64,000 nt of DNA, from NCBI GenBank assembly GCA_964017125.1, contig OZ024902.1, positions 38,963,780-39,027,779 of the forward strand, read 5' to 3'. The stretch's first letter is position 1. The number at the start of each line of letters is the position of its first letter. Shown in pieces: positions 53,251 through 62,444 of the stretch. The notes below the pieces were generated by a model. The model had not been told where the DNA came from. It did not search any database and saw only the letters and a program-made list of their open reading frames with translations. The stretch is from Flabesymbios commensalis. Its lineage: Eukaryota; Annelida; Polychaeta; Terebellida; Flabelligeridae. The position numbers were made by a program, and so were the translations under genes.

Positions 53251-54642
53251 ATTCGCTATATTATTGTGTTTAAATTGTTTTTTTATCGATTGCTGATGTA
53301 TATTTTATGCATTACGAACATTAACTAGTAGACGTAGCCTACACATTGGCATTTTATTTATTTTTTCTAAAAAAAACAATGCATTATGATTATGATTCGA
53401 GATTAGTTGTGTGCCGTTTGGACCACGGTGACGTGAGTAAACAATACAATTATATCATGTAATTATGTAATTATATCGTATAACTGAGGTGAAAAATGAT
53501 GGCAGCCATTTAAAAAATTCTAAATAAGTAGGCCCTACCGTCAGCAAAGCCTGGTCACGTGTCCACATTTCTTGAATTAATACCGATACGGTAACCATCA
53601 GTTGTGCCAAATATGTCGCTTTTGTCACAATTTGAACAATTTTGTCATTAACAGTCCCACTATTTACTACTACCGACGACTAAATATCGACGACTCGAGA
53701 AAATAGTTAAGATTGTTCTATGGTAGACATTTGGATGTGAGAATTAGTCAACTTTGAACCATGCAGGTGATTAGTCGGGGAATGGTCTGAGAAAGTTTCG
53801 TCAAGTTCGTTTTAGTAACTGTAGAGCGTTTACATCTAATTGCAAATGAAGTGGCGCTGTGCCAGCTATCTTTGTGATACAAATTTGCAATTTTCAAACT
53901 TGGCCAGGACGATCATTTACAGAGTTACATGGGACAGTTTCGTGATGATTGCCTGAGACCATTAATAAACATCTAGGATAAATGTTTATAAATAAATACA
54001 ACATGAAAAGAGGGGTACTATTGATACTTATAGGTTTGCATCACAGAATTAGAGGTCTATGGTTTGCATCAACTCTTCTATGGCGGGCACTGGGTGTACA
54101 GGGCCCCGTTCTACTAACATGCTGCTTGACTAAAGCCCGTATGTGACATGTACTGATAATTCTGCTTCGATTGCCGAGCAGTGATCATTAGTGTAATCTA
54201 GACCATTAATAATAGCCTAATGGCGATTCAGATTCGACATGCTCAAATAGAGCACCTTTTCAAAGCTGATAACGTGTTAAGAGTCACAATAAATTGTCAC
54301 AGTTACAGGATACTCTCTCGCAAATCCTGATTTATTTGAATAAATGCAGGAACGATTTGTAGCATTTACGGACAGTTTGCGTCATTTATATAGGTATGAG
54401 ATACAGGTGTTTATGACTTTAAGTTGCAAAGTAATACAAAAAACTACTGTGAATGGGTTATATTAAGGAAGTTATTATCTTCACTGCACAAATAGGATAC
54501 ATATATCACCAGTTGATCACTATCGTTTTGTTGAGTGTTAAGCAGCTATGAGATACTCACCTGCACATTAAACGTGAGATTAATAAAGTATTATAAGCTA
54601 TGTTTTAGTGAGATAAATTACTATTTCCCCGGTTATTTTCAG

Positions 54643-55131
54643 TTTTTATGTGATGATGGAGGAGGATTTAGCGGGGACTCACAGACAATCATGACCAAGC
54701 TGAAGCAGATACTATTGTTTCCAGGCCCCATTGTCACCATAAGAATGCTGCAAAAGCGTGGTGGAAGGTGGCTCTACAAAGTGAGGAGCGATGAAATGGC
54801 TCACCTAATTGACAAGATTATAAACATTGGACTAGGTCATAAAGTCTATATCAGCTCTTTAGGTACATTATTGCTTGCCAAGCGATTGCCTTCAACAATA
54901 GTGGCAGCAGATGACCATTTAGTATTTCAAGATGTTCCGCTTTCTCAATACAAACAACAATTTTACTCTAAAGATCCTAGAAATAAAATGGGGAAACGGG
55001 TATTTTATGAATTGCAGTATCATTTGGCTGATCAAACAAATCTGAATTATGCACAGGCGGTTTTAGCTTTGATCACTCCGCAACAGAAACTGATAGATCA
55101 ACCACCAATCTTCAACGATGCCAATAAATAA
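54643..55131 (+). CDS. Alternative terminal exon, unknown conserved domain (copy 3)
   Basis: The acceptor ccggttattttcag ends at 54642, and phase 0 opens FLCDDGGGFS. It has 162 residues. The domain covers about 22-147: ILLFPGPIVTIRMLQKRGGR, MAHLIDKIINIGLGHKVYIS, SLGTLLLAKRLPS, then YKQQFYSKDPRNK and a closing helix. It is nearest to the exon at 42658, with long identical stretches (LLLAKRLPS, ILLFPGPIVT). The lead is Gly/Asp-rich. AATAAA at 55123-55128 overlaps the coding end. Same unknown role as the other copies. Confidence 0.86.
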   Translation, partial: FLCDDGGGFSGDSQTIMTKLKQILLFPGPIVTIRMLQKRGGRWLYKVRSDEMAHLIDKIINIGLGHKVYISSLGTLLLAKRLPSTIVAADDHLVFQDVPLSQYKQQFYSKDPRNKMGKRVFYELQYHLADQTNLNYAQAVLALITPQQKLIDQPPIFNDANK

Positions 55132-55765
55132 AGTCTTTAGTATCCTTGATATTATTCATCGATAAATTTAAACATACAGCTGTAACTCGCCACCTCGAGT
55201 ATTGGCAGATACTACAGTGTATATAATTGTGAAGACTGTTAATGTTAGGTCAGAAATATAACGCCGGTAGCAATCAATTTTTGTGTGTTGTTGAAATTTG
55301 TTTGGTGGCAATTTTTGTTGTTGTGTTTTCCTTGTGTACCGGTATATGGTGAATACAGGAATAAAGATAATGTTTGTCACGTAAGCTGTTTTCATTTTTT
55401 TCAAACAATATCAGTAGGGTATAATGTTGTTCTTTAAAAGTTCTGCCGTGCACAATGCAAACTGCATACTTAAAACGTACTGCTGTTTATCTGTGCACGG
55501 CTAAATGACATCTTCCCTACAGCAAGGTTACACTTCTCGAGGTCGCAGACCGAGTCCGCGACCTCGGAAACATACTCCATAGCATTGCTGTAGGAACTAC
55601 TGTAGAGAAGATTCTAAATTAAAATGCAGGCCTACACGCAGGAATCCTTACGCAAATATATGCGATTATGTTTGTATTACCATACTGCTATGAAGTGCTC
55701 TGATAATACAGAGATATAGAGATAGTGATTACATCACTGATAGCGTTACGTTTTTTTACTTACAG
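55132..55765. other. Intron with a GC-rich hairpin
   Basis: At 55517-55593 CTACAGCAA...CGAGGTCGC faces GCGACCTCG...TTGCTGTAG, a nested hairpin probably left by a small MITE. No other feature. Confidence 0.55.
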
Positions 55766-56320
55766 TTCCCGATCCATGGACAAAAGCTATTGAAGACTAG
55801 ACGGAGACAGACTTACTTTGATCGCGGGAACATCTCGCAGTCATTACTTGACGCTCAGAAATCACTGATGAAGGACATTATATTATACCCAGGCCCTGTA
55901 CTAACCGTACGTAGACTACAACTACAAAGCGGGCGTCTCTTACGCTCACTATCCAGCCATGACATCACCTTTTTATTTGAAGAGCTGCACCGGCAAAATT
56001 TGGGTAAAAAACTTTACGTTCAAAGCCTCAACACCGTGTGTTTTGTCAAAAAACTACCGGCTGATTTCGGAGCCGTAGACGATTGTGTCATGGTATTTGA
56101 ACATGTGGATTTTGGAGAGTACAAGAAACAGTTTTATAATATCAGCAATCCTAAAAATTATCTCGGTCCACGAATTGTTTCGGCCCTTCGGTACTTAATA
56201 CGAGAACAACTTGGAGGTAAATACGAACATGAAATCTGCTCGATGCTTACTGCACAGCTGCGTCAAGGTAAAGCTACCTTAATCCAGAAGTCAAACGCCA
56301 CCCAAAAGACATCTCAGTAA
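55766..56320 (+). CDS. Alternative terminal exon, unknown conserved domain (copy 4)
   Basis: The acceptor tttttttacttacag ends at 55765, and phase 0 opens FPIHGQKLLK. It is the longest of the four, 184 residues. A basic lead KTRRRQTYFDRG comes first. The domain is at about 35-165: ILYPGPVLTVRRLQLQSGR, a helix ITFLFEELHRQNLGKKLYVQ, SLNTVCFVKKLPAD, then EYKKQFYNISNPKNYLGPRI and a final ALRYLIREQL helix. A Gln/Ser/Thr-rich tail follows. It lies 634 bp after the previous copy's stop. AATAAA lies at about 56413. Confidence 0.86.
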   Translation, partial: FPIHGQKLLKTRRRQTYFDRGNISQSLLDAQKSLMKDIILYPGPVLTVRRLQLQSGRLLRSLSSHDITFLFEELHRQNLGKKLYVQSLNTVCFVKKLPADFGAVDDCVMVFEHVDFGEYKKQFYNISNPKNYLGPRIVSALRYLIREQLGGKYEHEICSMLTAQLRQGKATLIQKSNATQKTSQ

Positions 56321-59287
56321 CATCCCCTGAGATCGTAGGCATCATGGCAGACAAACGCAAATCAGGGACCAACATCATCATTGGATCTCCAATACCATGA
56401 CTTCCATTTTTCAATAAAACACAGAGCGACCTGTTTTAGAAAACATTTCATTGGACAATACTTTTACGTTACCAAAAACTTGGATGTAATCGATGTTTTC
56501 TGAATATTTTTTATTTTAAATTAGGGGAAGCATACAGATATATCTGTGGCAATTGTTTCATAGGATATATTTCTTTATTGGATTGAAAAACGTCAGTCCT
56601 AAAAACATATTTTGCCAATATCAATTCTGATCATTTTCTACTTTAAAAAAAAACATGATATATAAAAGAGTCACTATTCAACCTAATTTAATAAACAGCG
56701 TAAAAAAAAATGATATCCAACATTTTTTATCCACCGCCCAACAAAGTTTGAGGCAGGGGGATTATTGCGTGCATCGGATGTCCGTCCATTCGTCCAATTT
56801 CGTTCCCAGAGCAAATTTTGGTGACCCACGCACATCACTTAAAGGGTGTAGGTAAATTTGATAGTTGTGACTTTTGACCTAGATCTCCTTGAAGACCTTG
56901 ATTTATTGTAATATTGCTGATATTAGGGAATGTGCAAGATAGCTAGACCATTACTATAAAGCAAAATGTGTTGTTTCAGGTAGGGTATACCCCGAAAAAT
57001 TTCAACTCGATCACATTAAAAATGGCCGAGTCGCCCATTATAACTTTGATATGCCTGTATAGACCATACTATAAAACAGAATGTGTGGTTTCAGGGAGCG
57101 ATATGCCCTGAAATGTATCAATTCAGTCAAATTCAAAATAGCCGACTATCGACCATTATTGACTTGAATATTATGCTTCATATCTGACGAACTGTGCCAG
57201 ATAGCTAGAATATTACTATACACAATGTGCGGTTTTAGGGAGCGATATGCTCTGAAAAATCTCAATTCGATCTAATTCAAGATGGCCGATTTGCGGCCAT
57301 TATTGATTTTAATATGCGTAATATCTGACAAACGGTATAAAACAAAATTGGAAACTTCAGGGAATGGTGCACCCTGAAAAATATCTATCACGAAGGCGGG
57401 GCTGGGATTATGGCGTTCTTTGGACTCTTGTTCATAAATCCTTATAACGTCGTCTAAATTGCCCCCCGGGTTAGTCTGAATATCGTGTCAACACGTCCTC
57501 CCCAATACGTCACCATGTAGGCCGAGAGGAGGATCTGGCTGCGCGAATATGATGAACGGGGCATATATGCCATCAAAGCATACATAATATGTATTAAAAT
57601 GTCATAATATAATTGAATGGCTTAGAGGTACAGTGATCAAGTCCGCATTTTCTAATTTTTATATAGAAGGCTTTGAAATTAAAATCAATTAACAAAATTT
57701 AAAAATTCGTTTTTAATTCAGTTTGTGTACGTCAATAATCAGAAGCATATGGGAAGTTATGCATTGGTGTTTATTATCCATTCCTATTAGCATGTATATA
57801 GTTACTGATGTCGTAAAACCCATTTCTATTTTTTCATTTTAATAAAATAAATGATATTTAAAAATATCAATTTCTTATAAAAGTCACAAACTAGCCTAAA
57901 AACTGTCCAGTATTTCGTCATCTTGCTCCAGTAAAAGTTTGGTAATGATTGACATAGCATAGACAGATCCATGGAAAGGGTGTTTTATAACATTTCAGCT
58001 GCAATTTCCGTATGTTTCAGAGGTAAACTGATCCAAGTCAAAAAGTCCCTATATATTAAACTGATTTTTTTACGAATATTAGATATTTTAGTTTATTATC
58101 CTATATATTTAACTTTCCTAAAATGACATAAACTGTAAAAATCTAATTTTGGACTTGGATCATTTTACCTTTGTGCCATTCAATTTAAAATGACTGATCT
58201 ATTAGTTTTTATGTTGTTCATTCTCACTTGCTACATTTTATTCTGGACTGGGCCTTGTTGATATCTAAAACAAACACATTTTATATTAAAAATATCATAT
58301 TGTACCTGGTATATATGTACATGCTTAGCATCCCCACATTAGGTCGACTTTCCATGCATCCACTAATCTAGGCCTTTACAGATCCGGCAATCAGACCGGG
58401 CAATCGTTTTCCATGTGTATGTAGTCTCTTACGACAACTTAGTGGCCCGACAATTCTTCTAAAGTCAGGAAGATGTTAAAGTCCTAGCTGCATCATTCAC
58501 CGCTTACTTTAGGGGTGAGAAACAAATTTTAATACTTTTAAGAATAAAAAAGACATTTTATCATTTTGTTATTATTTTTTAAGTTTTCAAACCTCTAAAA
58601 AATGTGTAATGCTGCATTGTGTCGTCGCTTGACTTTGTGGCTGGAGTTGGCAGCAACACGTTGGGAAGCAATGTAAACCTTCAATAAATGACGTTTCAAG
58701 GAATTATATCTATACAAACGGGTGTCCGTTTTCAGAAAAAAAATTAGCTCTTCAACCGGACGTCTCTTTTGCGGGATGGCAAACCGGACACAAGACAATA
58801 ACACAATCCTTTCATGTGAACTGAAAAAAACGACTGAAAGCTGAAAACCTGGAGATCGTGTCATTCGGGATTATCAATCTTCGTTGCTGTATATCTCTCA
58901 GCTGCATGCAATAGTTAAGCCAAATATTTTATAGTACAACGCCGCTCTTATTCAACAATTCTCTTTGTTTTCTCTAACTTGTGCAAATAAGATTTTCAAA
59001 CTGGAAGTTCAACGTGCTCGAAATGAATAAAACATGTTTGTGTGATATTTTAGAAGCATGCCAGGCTAATTTATACTAGCCGTGAATACAAGGCTATTTG
59101 CTTGTGTCCCCAGGGCTTCTGAAATACTAGTGCTTGTCATATTATGGACAACAATGGATAACCAGCAATGGATGGATAACAATTTGATTGTGACCTAACT
59201 CACCATTATAATTGCGTTATGCTGACCTTACATTTCCGGTGTTATTCTGGCTTACCCCGTTATATTTTCGGTGTTGTTCTGTCTTAG
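56321..59287. other. 3 kb intron with a family B repeat block
   Basis: The repeat block is at 56900-57400. The minus-strand open frame at 58595-58864 has no supporting signal. No exon is seen before 59288. Confidence 0.5.
56900..57400. repeat. Family B dispersed repeat block
   Basis: Three to four units with GTGCCAGATAGCTAGA, CCATTACTATAAA, GATATGCCCTGAAA and TCAAATTCAAAATAGCCGAC, like the block at 26440-27130. Both blocks end near a GGCGGGG...TTATG sequence, so they may share a boundary. Confidence 0.7.
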
Positions 59288-59448
59288 GTTAGAGGTTTCT
59301 ATACGAGGCGGCCACGGCCCGGACCGTGCGGACGTCCACCAATGTCAGAACATGAAGCCATGCTGATGGTGCAGGATATCAAACGGAACAAATTATCTGT
59401 ACGGAAAGCTGCGCAAATTTACAGCCTACCTAAATCAACTGTACACAG
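59288..59448 (+). CDS. Pipsqueak-type helix-turn-helix exon (part 1 of a two-exon module)
   Basis: The acceptor gtgttgttctgtcttag ends at 59287, and phase 0 opens VRGFYTRRPR. It has 53 codons plus two bases, ending at a strong donor CACAG/gtaggt. A Pro/Arg lead (RRPRPGPCGRPP) precedes a psq helix-turn-helix starting at about residue 21: EAMLMVQDIKRNKLSVRKAA, then QIYSLPKSTVH. Psq motifs bind DNA and often occur in BTB proteins, in line with the inferred nature of the locus. The exon ends inside the recognition helix. Unlike the other units it is not terminal; it needs the exon at 62102. Confidence 0.85.
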
Positions 59449-59669
59449 GTAGGTTGTGAGATGTTCCATGACTGTAACTTATAAATGGGCCTATGTGCGA
59501 CTAGTTTGTTCCATTGGAAGTGGCGTGGCTTTTTATCTTCTGCATTTATAATTGATTATTAATCTACTTATTCTGTTTTTAACTTTAGCGAGTTAGTATT
59601 ATCTAATATATTGATCTGTTGGTGTCGTGCATGGCTCTAAATCGACCGAAGACTTGAAAACTAGGCTTA

Positions 59670-59878
59670 TTAACCCTTACAACGGTGAAATATTTTTGTA
59701 TAAATTATGGGGAATAAAGATTTTTTTTCAATTTTAAGTCATCATAAATGTCTTAGTTAGCTCTTTCTGTTTCATTTGAATACTTGTGTTATGGGTCTAC
59801 GACCAATTTAATTTTTTTAATTCTTTCAGCGGGGATCGACTTTAGAGGTCAGAATCTTTCCCGCGCTGAAAGGGTTAA
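59670..59878. mobile_element. TTAA MITE with CCCTTACAACG / CGCTGAAAGGG ends
   Basis: It is bounded by TTAA at 59670-59673 and 59875-59878. A related, more decayed copy spans about 49755-49920, sharing CTTACAACG, CATATCTTAGTTAGCTCTTT-like words and GGGTCTACG. Confidence 0.7.
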
Positions 59879-60013
59879 ATCACAATACTGTACCTATTTC
59901 CTTCGATTTAGAATGTAATTAACACTCATTTTAGATATAGTTTATATCGTATACAATAATACTCAGGTCTTTATCACTGAAGCAAGAGAATCGTGGCGAG
60001 ATAGCGTTTGGTC

Positions 60014-61998
60014 AGGCTATGGGCTCCAACCACCCACCGTGCAAACCCCCCCCCCCCCACACACACCACCACATCTCACCCACACCAACTTTTTTTCATG
60101 TCTAAAACATGAAAAGAGATGTTAACAGCAAAAATTAGGGATGAACTTTATATTTTGACCCCTTATAGGGGGTTACCCCCAAACCTGTCTAAAAATAGGT
60201 GGCAGGGTTACGCAAATGTCTGTCGTTGATATTTTGGTTAACCAATCTGCACTTGCGACATACCATATAACAGATAATTAACTTCTCGTTCTTATGATAT
60301 ATCACACATTGCAGTAGAGTAAGTAGCTGTCTCTCCACATACGCTGAAGCATGATTTTTTATTATAAAATTATCAAAATGAACAACAACAAAAAAACGAT
60401 TCAACATGGTGAAAAAAAACAGACTTGACATATCTGGCCTATATTTTCTGAACCCAGATGTGTTTATACTTAAAAATGAGTTATATCTATAAATATCCTA
60501 CTTTTTTTTAATGAAAACATATTGAAGCCTCACAATTTTTGTGTATAATTTTTTATCCACTTGTTTTTACATAATTTGTGTATGCTGAATTCGAATCAGT
60601 CGGATAACATTCTATATTTGGTGACCTTCTCCTTCAAATTAGAAAAACACAAACTGGCTGCCAAAATGTAAAGAAACCCCCGTATTTTCCATGTTTTTTT
60701 TCGCACAAGAAAGCACAATTGATGATTTCTGCAAGGTTCTTATTACATTTTTTTCTAGTGTCTTTGGAAAGAAATAGCCTTTACTTGACCTCTAAATACA
60801 AGATGTCCGTCGTTTTTTTTATATATCCACTGTTACTTTTAGGTCACCCCTAAAATTTTTGACGATAGGTTGATTCATTTCTGGTAACTTAGTGGACCAG
60901 AAATAAAAGTTACTGACGAGTAAATTTAAATGAAAAAATCCAAAATGGCCGCGAAATTCAACTTCATATGAACAAGAAATAAAATGACTAGCAAAATGTG
61001 AATTAAACATCTTTTTAATATTTGTGGCTTGAAATTGCTCTATTTATTATTTTGTATGACTTGGGGGCTGAAAAGAACATTTCTGGTGTTTATTGTTCAT
61101 CGCCTGACCTATATAGTTTATCGTAAAATCCAAGATCGACGCCATTTTAAATATTTACTAATGTTAATGTTGTCATTTTAAATACTAAGCAAATCAAAGC
61201 ATGTTAGAATATACTGTGATTAAATACAGTTTCAAATAACTTGCAACCTAATCTGCCGTATTACGTAGCCTATTTTTTAGCTGTTCATTAAACAAATGTT
61301 AACAAATGTTAATGTTAAAAAAGCGGTAACCATTTTGAACTAGAAAACAGATTTTTTGTTTTGCTTATTTAAAGTTGAATGACACCAAAGATATAATGTT
61401 GACCGACATATTCCAAATTATGTAAAAACAAGATCAAAAAATAATTTGCACTCAAATGTCGAGCAAAGTTCAATGTTTTATATTTCAGCCCAGGCTAAAT
61501 ACACACATTTTCGTAAAAAGGCTGCAATATTTTTTCAAAATATATATGCCTTGTACAAATCTAAACAACACTCAGTTTTAAGCAAATACACATCTGGGTT
61601 CAGAAAACATTAGTTAAATATAGATATGGCCAATAAATATGTTTTATCGGGTCGTTTCCATTAACCATGTTAACTAGCTTGTTTTGTTGTTGACTTTGAT
61701 TATTTTGTAATTAAAAAAACATGTTTCAACGTATTTGTAGAGAAAACCCTTTAATCCACTGTATCATGCAATACATCATTAGGAGCGGATATGTGATTAC
61801 CTTTTATATGGTATATTGCATGTGTAGATTGGTAAACAAGAAAAGACGTTTGCGTAACCCTACCCCCTGATTTTAGACAGGATTGGGGGTACCCCCCCCC
61901 CCCCCTATAAGGGGTCAAAATATAAAGTTCATTGCTATTTTTTGGGGTGAGATGTAGGGGGGGGGGGGGTGCACGGTGGGTGATTGTAGCCCATGCCC
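60014..61998. mobile_element. 2 kb foldback element in the psq intron
   Basis: The left end GGCTATGGGCTCCAACCACC faces GGTGATTGTAGCCCATGCCC at the right. Within the arms CTTTATATTTTGACCCCTTA faces TAAGGGGTCAAAATATAAAG, and CTGAACCCAGATGTGTTTAT faces AAATACACATCTGGGTTCAG. Long C and G runs sit in the arms. The arms are roughly 0.5 kb or more. No transposase frame is seen. Confidence 0.8.
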
Positions 61999-62101
61999 TA
62001 ATTTGGCCTAAAACGTACTATTTAAGCATTCACTTGCTTCAGGCGTAGGCCTACGTCTTGCTTCGAGTAATGTAGCAGCATTGTGGATTGTGCTTTTACA
62101 G

Positions 62102-62438
62102 AACTCTGCAGATTATGAGACGACGTGAACAGTCCGTAACGTTCGGACAACCCACTGTGCCACCAGCGCTCAACAGCATGACAAATCCTTCTTCGTCTAG
62201 ATCAGAACCACAACCCACTGTGCCACCAGCGTTCGACAGCATGATGCGTCCTTCTTCGTCCAGATCAGAATCACAACCCACTGTGTCACCAGCGTTTGAC
62301 AGCATGATGCGTCCTTCTTCATCTGGATCCGAACTAATTGTGGTTGGAATAGAACCTGCGCATGCCTTGTTTGAATCGGCACCTAATATTTTTGGATCAG
62401 AACCTGTCGTTTTTGAAACGGAGCCTGATGTGATTTAA
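62102..62438 (+). CDS. Second exon of the psq module, with internal repeats
   Basis: The acceptor gtgcttttacag ends at 62101. The two bases left over from the exon ending at 59448 complete an Arg codon here, and the frame then reads TLQIMRRREQ, finishing the psq recognition helix with a basic patch. It gives 111 residues. Three 21-22-residue repeats follow, each opening QPTV(P/S)PA and containing SM..PSSS.SE. An acidic tail (VFETEPDVI) closes it. Low complexity suggests a flexible, perhaps activating, region. A minus-strand LINE begins within about ten bases of the stop, so the 3' UTR is displaced. Confidence 0.78.
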
Positions 62439-62444
62439 GCCTAG

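Larger units (their letters stand above)
50949..54642. other. 3.7 kb intron with repeats and a fossil ORF
   Basis: It contains a GTA microsatellite at 51714-51768, family A repeats at 52230-52450 and the fossil ORF at about 52690-53250. The rest shows nothing recognisable. Confidence 0.5.
59449..62101. other. Intron inside the psq module, with TTAA MITE and foldback element
   Basis: It starts GTAGGTTG and ends TTTTACAG. It contains the MITE at 59670-59878 and the foldback element at 60014-61998, which together make up most of its length. Confidence 0.75.
45..62438 (+). other. Tandem array of alternative 3'-terminal exons of one transcription-factor locus
   Basis: At least 32 separate coding exons on the same strand each follow a 3' splice acceptor, are open in phase 0 from the first exon base, and end in their own stop. 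Most encode a pair of C2H2 fingers; others encode an unknown domain, a basic peptide, an integrase-like region or a psq helix-turn-helix. None has a convincing start codon with a promoter, so they cannot stand alone as genes. Known loci of this design are Drosophila lola and mod(mdg4), where a BTB-bearing 5' part is spliced to one of many 3' exons. The 5' part is not in the window, so BTB is inferred. The array probably continues to the left, because the first exon lies at base 45. Confidence 0.85.

Noticed and set aside
32535-56320. Assigning the four unknown-domain exons to the BEN family
   Set aside because: The general size and position would fit, but the BEN signature residues are not visible and the PGP and KKQFY blocks are not part of BEN as I know it.
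58595-58864. 89-residue minus-strand frame
   Set aside because: No family signal, no splice context, AT-rich surroundings.
45-62438. Naming the gene lola or mod(mdg4)
   Set aside because: Only the architecture matches; the constant BTB part is outside the window, so orthology cannot be judged.
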